Shown here: in pieces, positions 1-12,500 of the stretch
Position numbering within the stretch: position 1 is the first letter of the stretch
Layout of the letters: the number at the start of each line of letters is the position of its first letter
Source: Maylandia zebra
Taxonomy: Eukaryota > Chordata > Actinopteri > Cichliformes > Cichlidae
Direction of reading: 5' to 3'
Assembly: GCF_041146795.1 (NCBI RefSeq)
Contig: NC_135177.1
Span: 22,170,560 to 22,234,559 of the forward strand
DNA: 64,000 bases
Made by a program: the position numbers and the translations under genes
Notes under the pieces: generated by a model
What the model was told of the DNA's origin: nothing
What the model saw: only the letters and a program-made list of their open reading frames with translations
Databases searched by the model: none

Positions 1-394
1 CATAAAGGCTCTGGAAAGAATCACTATGACAAATCCAAAGCACGTGAAACAGAAAAAATCTTGGAAGGAGAAAAAGTGAATTTCCCTGCTACAGGAGGAG
101 TTCACAACCCCTCTAACCATCTCCCAGCAGGTGAGCATTCTTTAAAAAATAGATTCCAGACATAGAAAATAATCACAGCGGTGCTGTGACTAAGACCAGC
201 TCAGCTGGGTGTGTTTACCATCCCTGAGTGATGAAATCCTGTCCTAACGGTCCTTCCCATCTCTTCTCTCAGATGACCCTGCTGCGATGGAGCCAAATGT
301 CCAGAGGAGTGTCGGCAACTCTGCAGCACAGCTGATCTCTCGTTCACTTCTTTTTGCCCTGATCCCAGTCTTATTAGCCCTGATGCTACACTAA
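1..394 (+). CDS. efna1: Ephrin-A1, 3' part (last two coding exons)
   Basis: Partial gene entering from the left edge. Exons 1-130 (donor gtgagc, phase 1) and 273-394 (acceptor ctctcag, stop TAA 392-394) give 83 codons plus stop. Ephrin-A1 is a GPI-anchored ligand of EphA receptors acting at the cell surface in cell guidance and vascular patterning. The receptor-binding domain lies upstream of the window. What is visible is the hydrophilic linker and the GPI signal: LPADDP, then RSVGNSAAQLISRS, then a hydrophobic tail ending LLALMLH. Human EFNA1 ends similarly as I recall it (LAADDP, then SIGHSAAPRL, then a Leu-rich tail), which favours efna1 over efna3 or efna4. The Lys/Glu-rich linker is longer than in the human protein. 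The adjacent slc50a1 matches the human EFNA1-SLC50A1 order. Which teleost paralogue it is (a or b) cannot be told. Confidence 0.85.
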
Positions 395-1515
395 AGGCAG
401 TGAAAGCTCCACAACAGAGACATTACTAACCCGATGCTGGTCACCGGGACGTGAACGATCAGAGATTCTTTTTATACAGACTTTTTTTATACGAGCATGG
501 ACAGTGTGTGTTGTTCAGCGTGCGCTTGATGTGGTTTTTGTGTGTGTGAATGTGGAGCGTGGATCGCTCCAAAATAAAAAAGAGGACCTCAGAGACTTTT
601 TTTTTTTTTACTTTATTTTGAGGATTGAAATTCTCACTTATGACCATTTAAGCTGAACATTTTTGTTTTTTCATTATGAACGAAGTCGCAAACAGAACGA
701 TCCAAATGCTTTGTTATAAATCGACGGCAGCAAGATTACATTATCCTCACTGTCACGTGTCAACACATTTTCATAGCACTGGTACAGCTGTGCGTTTCAT
801 TAGTGAACTCTCTTTTTCTTCCTCTACATGTAGAGAAACTATTGATATTGTGTATTGTTGTCGGCAGCTGCCACAATATGTAGGATAATGTAGGATATTT
901 GCCATGTTGTGTTGCACTCAACTCCTCGTTATAATGCTCCACATTTCTAAAGTTATCTGACATGTTATCAGTGGTAACGCAACCTGAGAAAACAGATGCT
1001 CTAACGGTGCAGCAGTGGTTCTCGCCCCGATTTCTGGCTTTTAGTGATGTCTATTGGTGCTCATGCTGATGAAATCTTTTCATGTAACCACGATTAAAAA
1101 TGTATTCCAAGAACCTAAAGATATGCATATACTAAAAAAAAAAGATGCAGTGATATTTATGTTTTTGTTAAGTCCTCATCTGTCAATTACACGGTTTCAT
1201 GCGATGTTGTGAGCCAATGTTGAGAGCCACTGAACAAAACAAAGACAAACTCAGCATCTTCAGCACTTATTCACTCATTTCTATTGTTTCGACTGTATCA
1301 TGGTACACTGGCTGATGTTTGCAGATGTTGCCCCACTCGCACTTCCTGAAACCTCAAACTGAAGGTATCTCCCAGAATACATTTTTTTTGTCTTTTTTTT
1401 TTTTTGCTTGTGTCATTTTGTAAATGTTTATATGTACATTTGTACATACAGAAAACTATATGAAACTGTTTTAAGATGTGAAAAATCTTTAGTGAAATAA
1501 AAATGTGATGTAATC
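395..1515 (+). other. efna1: efna1 3'UTR with two polyadenylation signals
   Basis: Non-coding sequence after the efna1 stop. AATAAA occurs at about 573-578 (proximal) and at 1496-1501 (distal), so short and long 3'UTRs are likely. A Pumilio-type element TGTACATA lies at 1441-1448 near the distal end. Several T-rich tracts are present. The exact cleavage sites are inferred. Confidence 0.55.
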
Positions 1516-2600
1516 CAAAAAGAAGAAAAAGATCTGTTTTTTATCATAACTTATTTTGGATCTTGATAACCCGCTGAGATCATCGAGATTTGGATGGATG
1601 ACACAATATTTTGGCAGAGCCATCTATCCTCTGTCCGTCTCCACATTTCCACCCCCATGTCTTTCCCAGCCTCTCGTCTCTGCCCTCTCCTGCTTTCATC
1701 TCCTCTGATACAACATACCCGGGCTTAGATTTCAGACTCAAAACCAAACATGGACTAAGAGGGGGACAAAAAAAACACCCAAGAACCCAGAGAGAGGGAG
1801 GCCCACAAGCGAACTGACAGCTGGGTGTGAAAGTGTCACTCTCACCTCCTTGCTCATACTCTTTCACTCTTTTTTTGCCCTGTTTTTGCCCTTTCTTTTT
1901 CTTCTCTGAACATCGCCTTTTGAGGAAAAGCTGAACATCCGTCCACACAGCTGTATGTTGGAATGAGGAGAAAACAAACCTCAGAGCTGACTGAAAACTG
2001 TCAAAACTCACCGTTCCTTGTAAAACCGCACAACATACACACTCAAAATCAGAACATTAGAACTGAGCTGTTTGCTTTTCCGTGATAACGTCATAGCTTA
2101 AATTCAATGCAGATGATCACAGAGTCTCAGGTATCTTGTGCAATGCTGCACCCACAAATGTGTACAGTAGGATAAAGCAGGACATCATTCAACTGTGCCT
2201 GATGGGATGGATTAAATATGGTAGTCTCCACCGCTTTGATGTCTCGGTTCAACATTATGTCAGGCATTATGTGAAAAAGTAAATGTATGCTTTATAATAC
2301 AAAAAATGTTCCTTTAGCTGTGCAAATACCATAAACCAAAAGTGAGCTTTCAGATTAGTTCGAGGACAAGCTTTTACAAACATGGCATAAAACTGTAGAA
2401 ACATCATTTTAAGGTTTTATTCCAGTGCAGTAAATCTGAGTATCGCAGTAAAGTCAATGAAAATTCTACTAAAATACAATACTTGAAGTTTAAAATTGTG
2501 ATTTACTACATATGACAAGAAGTTTTTGAAATATAAATCATTTGGGCACTTAATTACATTTACATGTACAACTACTCATTAACACATTTAGGCAAGGTGA
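1516..2600. other. Intergenic, nothing recognised
   Basis: AT-rich sequence without a convincing exon, RNA gene or repeat. Open frames on both strands near 1580-2011 are low-complexity and show no family features or splice context. Confidence 0.4.
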
Positions 2601-3540
2601 CATGCTAAAGTTCAAACTGAGCATCAGGTCTGAGTATTTCACAAACTGCTGATCTACTGGGATTTTCCCACATAAGGTTCACAGACAAAGGTCCAAAAAT
2701 TAAAAAAAAAAAAAAAACCCATTGAACAGCAGCACAAGAGGTCAGAGAAGAATGGACAGACAGGAAGGCAACAGTAACACAAATAATCACTTGTTACACC
2801 CAATATGCAGAAGAGCATCTCTAATTGCACAACACATCAAGTCTTGAAGCAGATGGGCTACAGCAGCAGAAGACCGCACAGGGTGCCACTCCTGTCAGCT
2901 AAGAACAGGAAACTGAGGCTAAACTTTGCACATTCTCACCAGAATAGGATGACAAAAGACTGGAAAAATATTGCCGGGGCCGATGTGTCTCAATTTCTGC
3001 TACAACATTTGGGTAGTAGAGTCAGAATGTGGCATAAACAAGACGAAAGCATGGATTAATCCCACCTCGTATCACTGATTCAGGGTGCTGGTGGAGGTGT
3101 AATGATGTGAGGGGTATTTCTTGGCATATTTTGGGCTCCCTAGAGCTTTCCAGAGTATCACTGCTGATCACATCCATTCCTTTGGGACCACAGTGTGCCC
3201 ATCTTCTGATGGCTGCTTCCAGCAGAACAATGCACCATGTTAGAAAGCTGAAATGATCTAACACTGGTTTCTTGACCATGACAGTGAGCTCACTGCATTC
3301 AAATGGCCTCCACAGTTAAGCCAATAAACGACCTCTGGGATGTGGTGGAACAGGGCATTCACATCATGGATGTGTTGCCAACAAATATGGAGCATTGTGG
3401 GATGCTATCATGCCAAAGTGGAGCAAATTTCCAGGATCTTGTTGAATCTATGCCATGAAGAATTTTGCAGCTCTGAATAGAAAAGAGGCAATTTTTTACC
3501 AAAGTGACCAGTGAGTGTATTTTACCATCTTTCTTGTCCA
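2601..3540 (+). mobile_element. Decayed Tc1/mariner-like transposon (lineage 1)
   Basis: A nearly full-length but broken Tc1-like element in + orientation. The frame at 2805-3059 reads MQKSIS, TTHQVLKQMGYSSRRPHRV and PLLSAKNRKLRLNFAH, the classic helix-turn-helix region of fish Tc1 transposases. Stops and frameshifts separate it from DDE-region remnants (AGGGV near 3090; QQNNAPC-like near 3220; WDVVEQGIHIM near 3340). It ends near ACCAGTGAGTG at about 3508-3518. It cannot encode an active enzyme. The same lineage recurs at 5108, 10770 and 56680. Confidence 0.8.
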
Positions 3541-3544
3541 AAAC

Positions 3545-5105
3545 TTTAGCTCTTATTTTATGCTTTATCTAATACAAAAGGTCATTAACTTTCACTTAAT
3601 AAAGGCAGACACGTAAACAGCTTCACTGGCACAACACTCGAAGGAGTCTGAACAGCTCCGATAAAAAACACTGTCACAAAAAGAAAAGGGATTGCAATTT
3701 AATAACAAAAAGATCAACCATAAATCAGAAAAAGAAAATTCTTCTAAATCAATATAGCAATGACCTTCAAGTGAAGAAAAATGTGTGAAAAGACTAAATG
3801 TCAAACAGATGCAAAGCTAAAACTAAAAGCTAAAGACTAAAGAAGAAGGGTGAAAATTATACACCAGAGACTGCTGAGAAAGGTCAAGTTTTGAAATGTC
3901 TAGAGTGACAAAGCAGCTCGGCTCTGACAGCTGTACACAGGAGGGAGCAGTCAGGTGACGATGGGGGAGTGGGCGAGGCGGGGTGGTTGGGCAAGAAGGG
4001 TCAAAGAAAAGTTAATGAGCAAACTTTAGATGATTCGTATTAAATTTACCCCGAGAGACGAACAATAAGTGAAAGTTTTAATGCACAACTTTTAAATATG
4101 AATCTTAATTCTTGGATGTAATACCCATGAAATGACACCCAGCACGCTGACTAGTTGAAAAATGATGCATATGAGATAAAATTAATCAAATAACACTGGT
4201 GCACCCCAGTGGAGTGCATAATTAATTTTTCAGTTTAAACAGTGAAATCATCTCATTTTGAAAGTATAAAATCCAGCATATTTGCCTGGATCCACACACT
4301 GACTGTTCTGTGTGATATCAAGCTACAAGCATGTGATATGGGATTGGAACAATGATGTAATGATGAGACGCTTTTTTTCTCCTCCTTCTTCTTATCATAG
4401 GCTAATAGTTGGGTTTTCTTTTTTGACTGTGCTACTGGAATACAGGGTGAAAAACAAATGTGTGATTCACAGAAAGGAGAAACTGGAAAGAAAGACTGAT
4501 GCATTATGTGAAGCAGTGGAAAAGCTTGCCTTATTTTCCTATTCTGTGCATCATCCTAGTGTTATACTTCCACAAGGTGAGATATAACAAAAAATGAAAA
4601 CATCAAATTGCTCCCAGTGTGATCTTTTCATTTGGAGAACCCGTATCTTCAGCGTCCCTTTAATAACTACTGTACGAATGCTTGATGATTTTTCTGGGAT
4701 GTTGAAAGCTTGTAAAAGTGGGTGCACGATTTGTACTGTTCCAGTTATAATGTTCTGTTTATGGTGTGAAACCTGACATCTAATACAGCTTTTTAAAGAG
4801 TCTTGTCATGGTTTCCAGACCCAAAGAGGACAAACATCTAAGATTTCCTAATCTTGAGTTTAATACTGTCTGATAATAATCTTAGTGTCTGTAATAGGCT
4901 CAAATATCTTGGACATCTTATTACAGATCAAATGACGGGTATTGATATTGCACAAGAAAAACCTCCACTTATCAAATTTAAGACTTTAATAAACCACAAT
5001 TATCAGCTGTCGAGACAATTTTCACATTTTAAAGACTTTTTATTTATTTCTTTTTTTGTGCTTATTTTACTTGATCTTTGTTTTTACTTTGTGACTTTGC
5101 GGGTC
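3545..5105. other. Intergenic, nothing recognised
   Basis: AT-rich stretch between two Tc1 relics. Small open frames at 3592-3804, 4253-4587 and 4594-4776 lack splice context, family motifs or composition bias and are treated as chance. Confidence 0.4.
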
Positions 5106-5107
5106 AA

Positions 5108-5745
5108 CATGCTGGAAGCAGCCATCAGAAGATGGGTTCACTGTAGTCATGAAGGGATGGAGATGCTCAGCAATAATACTCACGTAGCTGCGGTGCTTAA
5201 ACAAAGCTCAGATGTTAGTAAGGGTGTTCTGGCAAAGAAATGTCTCCACACCATTACACCAGCAGCAGCAGCATGAACCAATGATATAAGGCTGGCAGGA
5301 TCCATGCTTGCAAGCTGTTGACGCCAGATTCTGACCCTATCCTCTGGAAATTGCAGCAGAAATCAAAACTCATCAGAGCAGACAACATTTTCCAATCGTC
5401 TGTTGCCCAATTTTGGTGAACCCATGTGAACTGTACTCTCTGTTGTCTGTTCTTAGGTGTGGCACCTGGTGTAGACTTCTGCTGCTGAAGCTTATACGCT
5501 TGAAAGTTTGACGTTTGTGTATTTAGAGATTTAGACCTGCTTTTCTGCTCTCCTATCAGCTTCTCCGTAAACCCTACTGATGGTTGTGTGGTCAAATTCT
5601 AGCAGATCAGACAAGTCACCTACAAAAGTTTTATGTTCAAAAACTTGAACATCACACTTAAATCATCCGCCCCTCCCATTCTGATGCTCACTTTGAACTT
5701 CCGCAGGTCTTGGCCGTGTCTACATGCATACATGCATTCATCCAA
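5108..5745 (-). mobile_element. Tc1-like relic, inverted copy (lineage 1)
   Basis: On the minus strand this matches the element at 2601-3540: CTGGAAGCAGCCATCAGAAG at 5110 is the reverse complement of the segment around 3210, and the tail near 5680-5735 is the lineage's start region. Central parts are scrambled and deleted. A SINE was later inserted next to it (5773-6155). Confidence 0.75.
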
Positions 5746-5772
5746 AGCCAATTACAGACCCACAGAAGACAT

Positions 5773-6155
5773 CCATCCCATCCATTCGCTTCCGCTTGTC
5801 CTTTTCAGGGTCGCGGGGGGCGCTGGAGCCTATCCCAGCTGTCATAGGGCGAGAGGCGGGGTACACCCTGGACAGGTCGCCAGTCTGTCGCAGGGCTAAC
5901 ACACAGGGACAGACAATCATTCGCACTCACATTCATTCGCACATTCACACCTAGTGACAATTTGGATTATCCAATTAACCTATCCCCACAAGCTGCATGT
6001 CTTTGGACGGTGGGAGGAAGCCGGAGTACCCGGAGAGAACCCACGCAAACACGGGGAGAACATGCAAACTCCACACAGAAAGACCCCGGCCTGATGGTGG
6101 AATTGAACTCAGGACCTTCTTGCTGTGCGGCAACAGTGCTAACCACCGTGCTGCC
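5773..6155 (-). mobile_element. tRNA-headed SINE with 14-bp target duplication
   Basis: Minus-strand SINE of the common teleost V-SINE/DANA-like type. Read on the minus strand it starts GGCAGCACGGTGGTTAGCAC (tRNA-like A box), has a B-box-like GTTCAATTCC, the central segment with GTGTGGAGTTTGCATGTTCT and CAAAGACATGCAG, and the tail GACTGGCGACCTGTCCAGGG to GACAAGCGGAAGCGAATGG. Flanking direct repeats CCCACAGAAGACAT at 5759-5772 and 6156-6169 are a perfect target-site duplication. The copy is nearly complete. Open frames on both strands here are shadows. Confidence 0.88.
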
Positions 6156-6374
6156 CCCACAGAAGACATATAAAGTTAAATGCGTGTGTAAAATCGGAGC
6201 CTTCCGGGTCGGGAAATACTGAATGTTTTCATGCTCGCTGACTGCTGAAAAGCTTTGAATAAACTGTACGAGTGCCATGAGCTTTCCCACATCCGTGTCC
6301 CTCTGGCAGTCACTCGTAAAATTCTTGCAACGTAATTACGTCCAGCGCTACGTTCCTTATCGTTTCAGCACCCT

Positions 6375-6405
6375 ATTGGACCAGCCCTTTGAGCCTATAG
6401 CCAAT
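6375..6405. promoter_or_regulatory. Paired CCAAT boxes upstream of slc50a1
   Basis: ATTGG at 6375-6379 (CCAAT on the minus strand) and CCAAT within GCCAATCAGAGG at 6401-6405 lie 150-180 bp before the slc50a1 start codon. Oppositely oriented, closely spaced CCAAT boxes are typical NF-Y promoter sites. No TATA box is seen. The promoter assignment is inferred from position. Confidence 0.45.
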
Positions 6406-6555
6406 CAGAGGACAGGAACCAGGAGGGCACTGATTGCAAATACGGAAATACAGTGAGAGCATCCGCGTCGTTATATTTACCTTTCATCTCAGGCAGTTTA
6501 AGAGTTTGTGATTAAAAGGAGACTGTGCACAAAGCACGTATTTTTCCCCCGCTCT

Positions 6556-9500
6556 ATGGATTTGTTGTCGCTTCTGTCATGTGCCTGCATCGTGTTCACA
6601 GTCGGGATGTTCTCGACTGGACTGTAAGTTTAAATGATCGTTAATTGCATGCATCTATGTTTTATCTTACTTCCTGCTCTAACTTTGTAAGGATGGGAGA
6701 AAGTACGAAGAAAGCAAGATCCCACTGAGACAGGATGGAGATTTTCTGAACTGCTTGCACTTGGTAGCATCACAACAACTTTATAGTGAAGGAATGCGAG
6801 AAAGTACTAACACTGAACATGGAGTTATTGGTTTAAATTGCTATTAGCATCTCCAGCCTATTCTTTTGTTTTTTATTCTTTCTGTGTGTGTGTATGTGCA
6901 TGCGTGTGTGTGTGTGTGTTTCTAGGACCGACCTGAAAAAGATGCGAGAATCCAAAAGTACAGACAATATCCAGTTTCTCCCTTTCCTCACCACGTGCCT
7001 CAAGTGAGTTTCTCTTTCCGCTTTTGCATAATTCACTGTGATGCATCATCACTAATGTTCCTGTTGTTTCTATAGTAACCTTGGTTGGATGTATTATGGG
7101 ATTCTGAAGAGAGATCAGACGATTATCCTGGTCAACATCATTGGTGCTCTTCTCCAGATACTTTACATCATCATGTACTTCCGCTACACGAAGCAGAGGG
7201 TCAGCATAGTCAGACCTGTCATAAAGCGCTCTCCTTACTTGCAGCTGGATCTTTAATTTATCTGTCTCTGTATTTGTTGGTTTCAGAGGTTAGTGTCCTC
7301 CCAGACCCTTGCAGCAGGGATTGTACTGATCTGCGGTTGGCTCTACTTCACCATGTTTCTTACTGATGGAGACATTCGTCTCAGCCAGCTGGGACTCACC
7401 TGCAGCGTGGTTACCGTCAGCATGTACCTGTCACCGCTCACCGACCTGGTACAATTCACACCACAGACAAACACAACATACAGGCAGCGTGTAGAACGTC
7501 GCCTGTGTTTGTTTTCTCTCACTGAACTGAATAATATTTCAGAACATGATCTGGAAATCAGTTACATTTGGATGATAGTACCTAAAAACTCGCCTTAATG
7601 AGTTTTATATTGTAAAGGTAAAACTTTTAGTAGTAGAGAGAAAATCCTGCTAACAACAGCAAGGGTGTGGAGGAAGAACTGTCTTTTTAACAGGAAGACA
7701 TCACACAGCAAGCGAGTCGATTTGCACAATACTGCGAATCGCTTCCTATGTTGATGCAGCTTAAGGGCTCCAGCCCTAATTATAATCTTTATCAAAAAGT
7801 GAAGTTTATTTTTATTTTTAGCACATTTAAAAACAACAAAAGTGCTTTACGAATAAAGTAATCAAATTGGATAAAACCGAGTTAATGACACAGTTAAAAA
7901 AAGGAAACCCGAATTTAAAAGAAACACATTTAAAAGTACTCAGAACTCATTTTGATTTAAAAGCCAAACAATTTCTTTTTTAAAAAAGGAAAGTTTAATC
8001 TTAAAGGTAAAGAGGGTGTCTGTCTCCTCAACCCAAACTGTGAGCTGATTCCACAGAAGAGCATCTTAAAAGCTGAGGAATCTGTCTCCCATTCTACTTT
8101 TAAATGCTCCAGGAACCCGGCTGGTTTAGCTCAGTGCATTGAGGCAAGGCGAGGCAAGTTTATTTGTATAGCACAATTCAACAACAAGGTGATCCAAAGT
8201 GCTTTACAGAGACATTAGAAACAAAAACAAATAAAAAGCATGATTTAAAATTGATTAAAACAAGCAAACAAACAAACAAACAAACAAAACAGTATATAAA
8301 ATCAAAAGAGATAAAATCAGAACAGTAGATAAAATCATTAGTTAAAATGTAAGTTTTGAAATTTAAGCTTAAGTGTGGATTTGGTGTTTTATTCAAATGC
8401 AGCTGAGAACAGGTAGAGCAGGCAACCCATACGGCTGAGAGCGGTCAGCCTGGGTTCAAGTCCGACCCGCGGCCGCATGTCTCTCCTCTTCTCGCTGTCC
8501 TTTCTTCACTGCACTGAAGAAGGCCAAAAAAAGTATTTAAAAAATGCCCCAGGAACCACAAGTAAGCTAGCAGTCTGTGAGGAAGATATGATGAGGCTTG
8601 ATCATTTAGATGGCATTTTAATTAAACTTTGGATTCAACACGGAGCCGCTGAAAAACATATAACATTTTTCATTTTACTCATAGCAATATTGCAAAGACT
8701 AAAGAAAGCAATGTTATTTGTTTAACGTACATGGTATTTGTTTAATGTGCACGGTTGAAGGCAATGTCCTGGTAAGAAATGACTCTAAGATTCCTCACAG
8801 TGTTACTACAGGCCAAAGTAAAGCCATCCAGAGCTTAGTGTGAAACCTCAGCGTTTTTCAAATGAAGTAGAATCAGAAAATGACTTGCCAAAAATATTTA
8901 TAAAAACTAGTGTGCATATGGGGATAATTAATAGCATACCAAACGGATACTATTTTTGTTCAGTTAATGAAGTCAGTTTGCAGTTTGCTGCTTCATTTCC
9001 AGTAAATGGTGATGGGCTTAGCTGGTAAATGTTTTTTGGTTTTGTTTTCACTTTTGTTTTGTTTTGGTTTTCCATCCTTTCCAGTTTAGCCTGTCCTATA
9101 TGTTACTACATAATTCTCATATCCATTAATTAAATTTTTCAGGACATAATAAAAACACTAGATTGGGGGAAATTAACTTTTGCTAAAAGCCATATGAGAA
9201 ACTGGGACTGCTGTATAGGGCTGCACCAATAAGCTTATAAAGATATACAATTAGTATTGAGTTCAAATTTTGGACCCCTCAAAAACAGTCCCAGTTTCTG
9301 TTGGGAAAATTAATTCCCTTCCTCTGCACTATATAAAGTCAGCCACTGGGGGCAAAAGTCATTTTGTAAAGTAATTGTTTTTAATCTCCCCACAAACTCT
9401 GAGGTCCTCGAGGAGCCCAGAAATGGGACTGGCTATGAGTCTTAAAAGATTTACATATGCCGATCTTACACATGCACGGCACCTGTGAGCTTTCTTAGAA

Positions 9501-12500
9501 CTTACCCAAAGGAGATTCTTGTGATAATGCAAAACCCAGCAGAGTCTGATCAGGTGTTAAACAGTATTTAATCTGCCAGGATCAAAGTCCACGTAACATC
9601 TGTTTTCACTGATATGAGAGTCAGTGTCATGTGCTCTGCCTTCTGCACACTCTACCCAGGTACCCTAAATCAAACTGAATATTTACAACAGTGAAGAAGT
9701 GTCTCTGTGGTGTCATTATTAACACATTTGGCTAACACGTGAAAGAGCTAAGCCATCAAAGCCTCAGTGGGGGCATCAGTAAGACTTGTATTATGATACA
9801 GCATAGCAGATTACGATGAACACCTATCTAAAAACTGGTGCCGTGTCTCCTGATGATACACCCAAGGGGCAGCATTTAAAGGCTAAAGAAGGTTAGTCCC
9901 AGGATCGAGCCATGTGGTGTGCCACAGCTATTATAATAATTCTCGTTCAGAGCAACAACAATATCTCTATCCAAACTACTGAAGAACAGTTGCACATAAG
10001 TCCAGACGTTCCTGTGCTACATGAGAACATCTCAACAATTGGGTGTTACACTAAAAACAGTCATTTGACAGGTGGTTGGATTCAAAAGGACTTTCCTTCA
10101 ACCAGAGGCATCAGAAAAGTAGATCTTTAATAGCATATATTGTGTGCGCTTTACTGCACACCTCCCCCCTCAACTATAAGTTAGTAGATGAAAAGTGTCG
10201 TAATCAACGAAGTGTTTGATTGGTCGGTCGACCTCCACAGTGAACTCAGAATGATGACACTCGCTCGCACATGGACAGTGTCAGTTTCATGTCTTGTGCC
10301 TGCAGTTAATAGATTAGAAATGTCAGGCAGGAAATCTAAAGGGTTGAGAGGGTAAAGAACAGCCCCACGAAGCAAATACTCCTCTACTACGTGCCAACCT
10401 CAAACAGCATAGTATACTATTTGAAACTTGAAACTCCACTAGTAGCGGACTCCTTGGTGGTTGTTGCTGCTCATTCAGAATCATTATTGCTTTTTCCATT
10501 AACAGGCAGCCCACACAGTGCTTGCCCTTGTACAATTCATATATTATAGGCTTGTTAGTGTGGTCATATTTTTCTGTAATGTAGCACAGCATTAATAGTG
10601 TTACATTGTTTCTTATTCTTTGAACTCAAATTATTTGTGAGTCACTTCAAACATTTATTTAAAAGATTCTATTGAACCTAACCTTGCAGCAGCGAGTTAA
10701 ATAATCAGTTGAACTAATGGCTGCTACTAGGAAGATTTTTGTTTGGGTAAACCTTTTTGCAATATAGACTTACTGGACAATTTATTAGGTACCCCTTGCT
10801 ACTTTTCCCTTTAGAACTGCCTTAATTCTTCATGGTATAGATTCAACAGGGTGCTGGAAATACTCCTCTGAGATCTTTCTCCATATTGACATGTTAGCAT
10901 CACACAGTTGCTGCAGATTTGTTGGTTTCACATCTGTGATGTACTATTGGTTTGAGATCTGGTGACTGTGAGTACAGTGAACTCATTGTCATCTTTAAGA
11001 AAGCAATTTGAGATGATTTAAACTTTGTGGCATGGGGTGTTATACTGCTGGAAGCAGCCATGGGCACACTGTGATCATAAAGGTGGTCAGCAACAATACT
11101 CAGGCAGGCTGTGGCGATTAAATCCTTAATTGATTCCAAGGTGGCCAGAGGGTACAAGAAAGTCCCCTACACTGTTATACCCCCACCAGCTTGAACCTTT
11201 GACATAAGGTTCGACATGTTTTACATTTAAAGATATTCTTCTGCGTGCCTTGGTTGTAATGGGTGTTTCCTTCTTATCAGCCCAAATCAGTCTGTCCATT
11301 CTCCTGACATCAACAAGGCACTCAGAGAAAATATCCAGTCAGCAGGAATTTTCTTTCTCATACCATTCAAGCCTTAGAGATGGTTGTTTGGGAAAATCCA
11401 AGAAGATCAGCAGAGTCTGAAATATTCAGACCACCCTGTCTGGCACCAACAACCATGCCATATTCAAAGTCACTTAAATCACCTTTCTTCCCCACTGTGA
11501 TGCTCAGTTTGAACTTCAGCAGTCATGTTGATAATGTCTGCGTGGGTAAATACACCGAGTTGCTACGATATGATTGGTTGGTTAGATGTTTGCGTTAATA
11601 AGCATTTATATAGATGTATCTAATATAGTGGCAGGTGATTGTGTACATGCATTACAGTTCATAGTACCCTCACTGTATTCATGATAACACTGATTGTGTT
11701 TAGTATCTACAATAGGAACCTCATATCTTCTCATTTCCTGAACGTGTTCCTCGTTGAACCCACTGCACCGGCAGCAGCTGCTCACTTTAATTCATCTGCT
11801 CACATCATCTCAGTCTGCATGTTCAGCTATGCAGTGAAGGGATAAATCCCCTGTTCTCACTCTTTCCTTTTGTCACTGTATTTGATCTTCTGGTTCCGTC
11901 TTCTATCCTGTTCGTCTCCTTCCCTCCATCTGCCTCACAGCACCGAATGACCCCCAGTCAGCTTCCTGCCTTTCTTTCCCTCATCTGTCTTCCTGTTATT
12001 CCCAGTTTCTGTCTTGTGTGTTCCCTGGCCCTTTGGTTCCATGATGTTTTCTGCTATATATGCATATATAAAATGATGTAGGCACTGCACAAATTACTTA
12101 AAATCCAAAGCTGCCTGCTTAAAGATCATTTTTGTTTTTTTAAATTACAGGTTGGGAATGTGGTGAAATTTCTAAGCCAAAATTGAATTAAAAAAAAAAA
12201 CTCCAACAAGCAGCCAGATAATGTATACTTTAAACTAACCCAGAGGACAACTAAATATGTTGTCAAAGTAAAACAAAGCTATAAATGTAAATTTACTGCC
12301 TAAGCTCTTAATTTAAAACACTCATAGGTTTCCTTTGCCCTGAGTTATCAACACTTTAGTTAAGTTCTCTTTCGGGTTTCAGTACCTTCAAATAAAATGG
12401 AGTACAGTGTGTCATCTGACCACTTTAGAAGTACCCAGTGTTTATATCACTTCCAAATGGCCCCTTTTAAAAGCAGCATGAAGAGTCTGCCAGTCATAAA

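Larger units (their letters stand above)
7801..8620 (+). repeat. Dispersed fish repeat split by a nested SINE
   Basis: A teleost interspersed repeat in slc50a1 intron 4. It starts with the tttattt...tagcac and gtgctttac motifs near 7803-7850 and continues with CTGTGAGCTGATTCCACAGA at 8038 to AAATGCTCCAGGAACC at about 8103-8118. It resumes at AAATGCCCCAGGAACC followed by ACAAGTAAGCTAGCAGTCTG at about 8544-8581. The 16-bp segment on each side of the interruption is the duplication made by the SINE insertion (one mismatch). The family of the outer repeat is not identified. Confidence 0.55.

Noticed and set aside
5724..6290. Open frames of 60-107 codons on both strands
   Set aside because: They lie wholly inside the V-type SINE with its target duplication and are repeat shadows.
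8412..8480. tRNA gene with GGTTCAAGTCC box
   Set aside because: The A-box half lies about 290 bp upstream, split by another repeat. It is the B-box half of an interrupted SINE.
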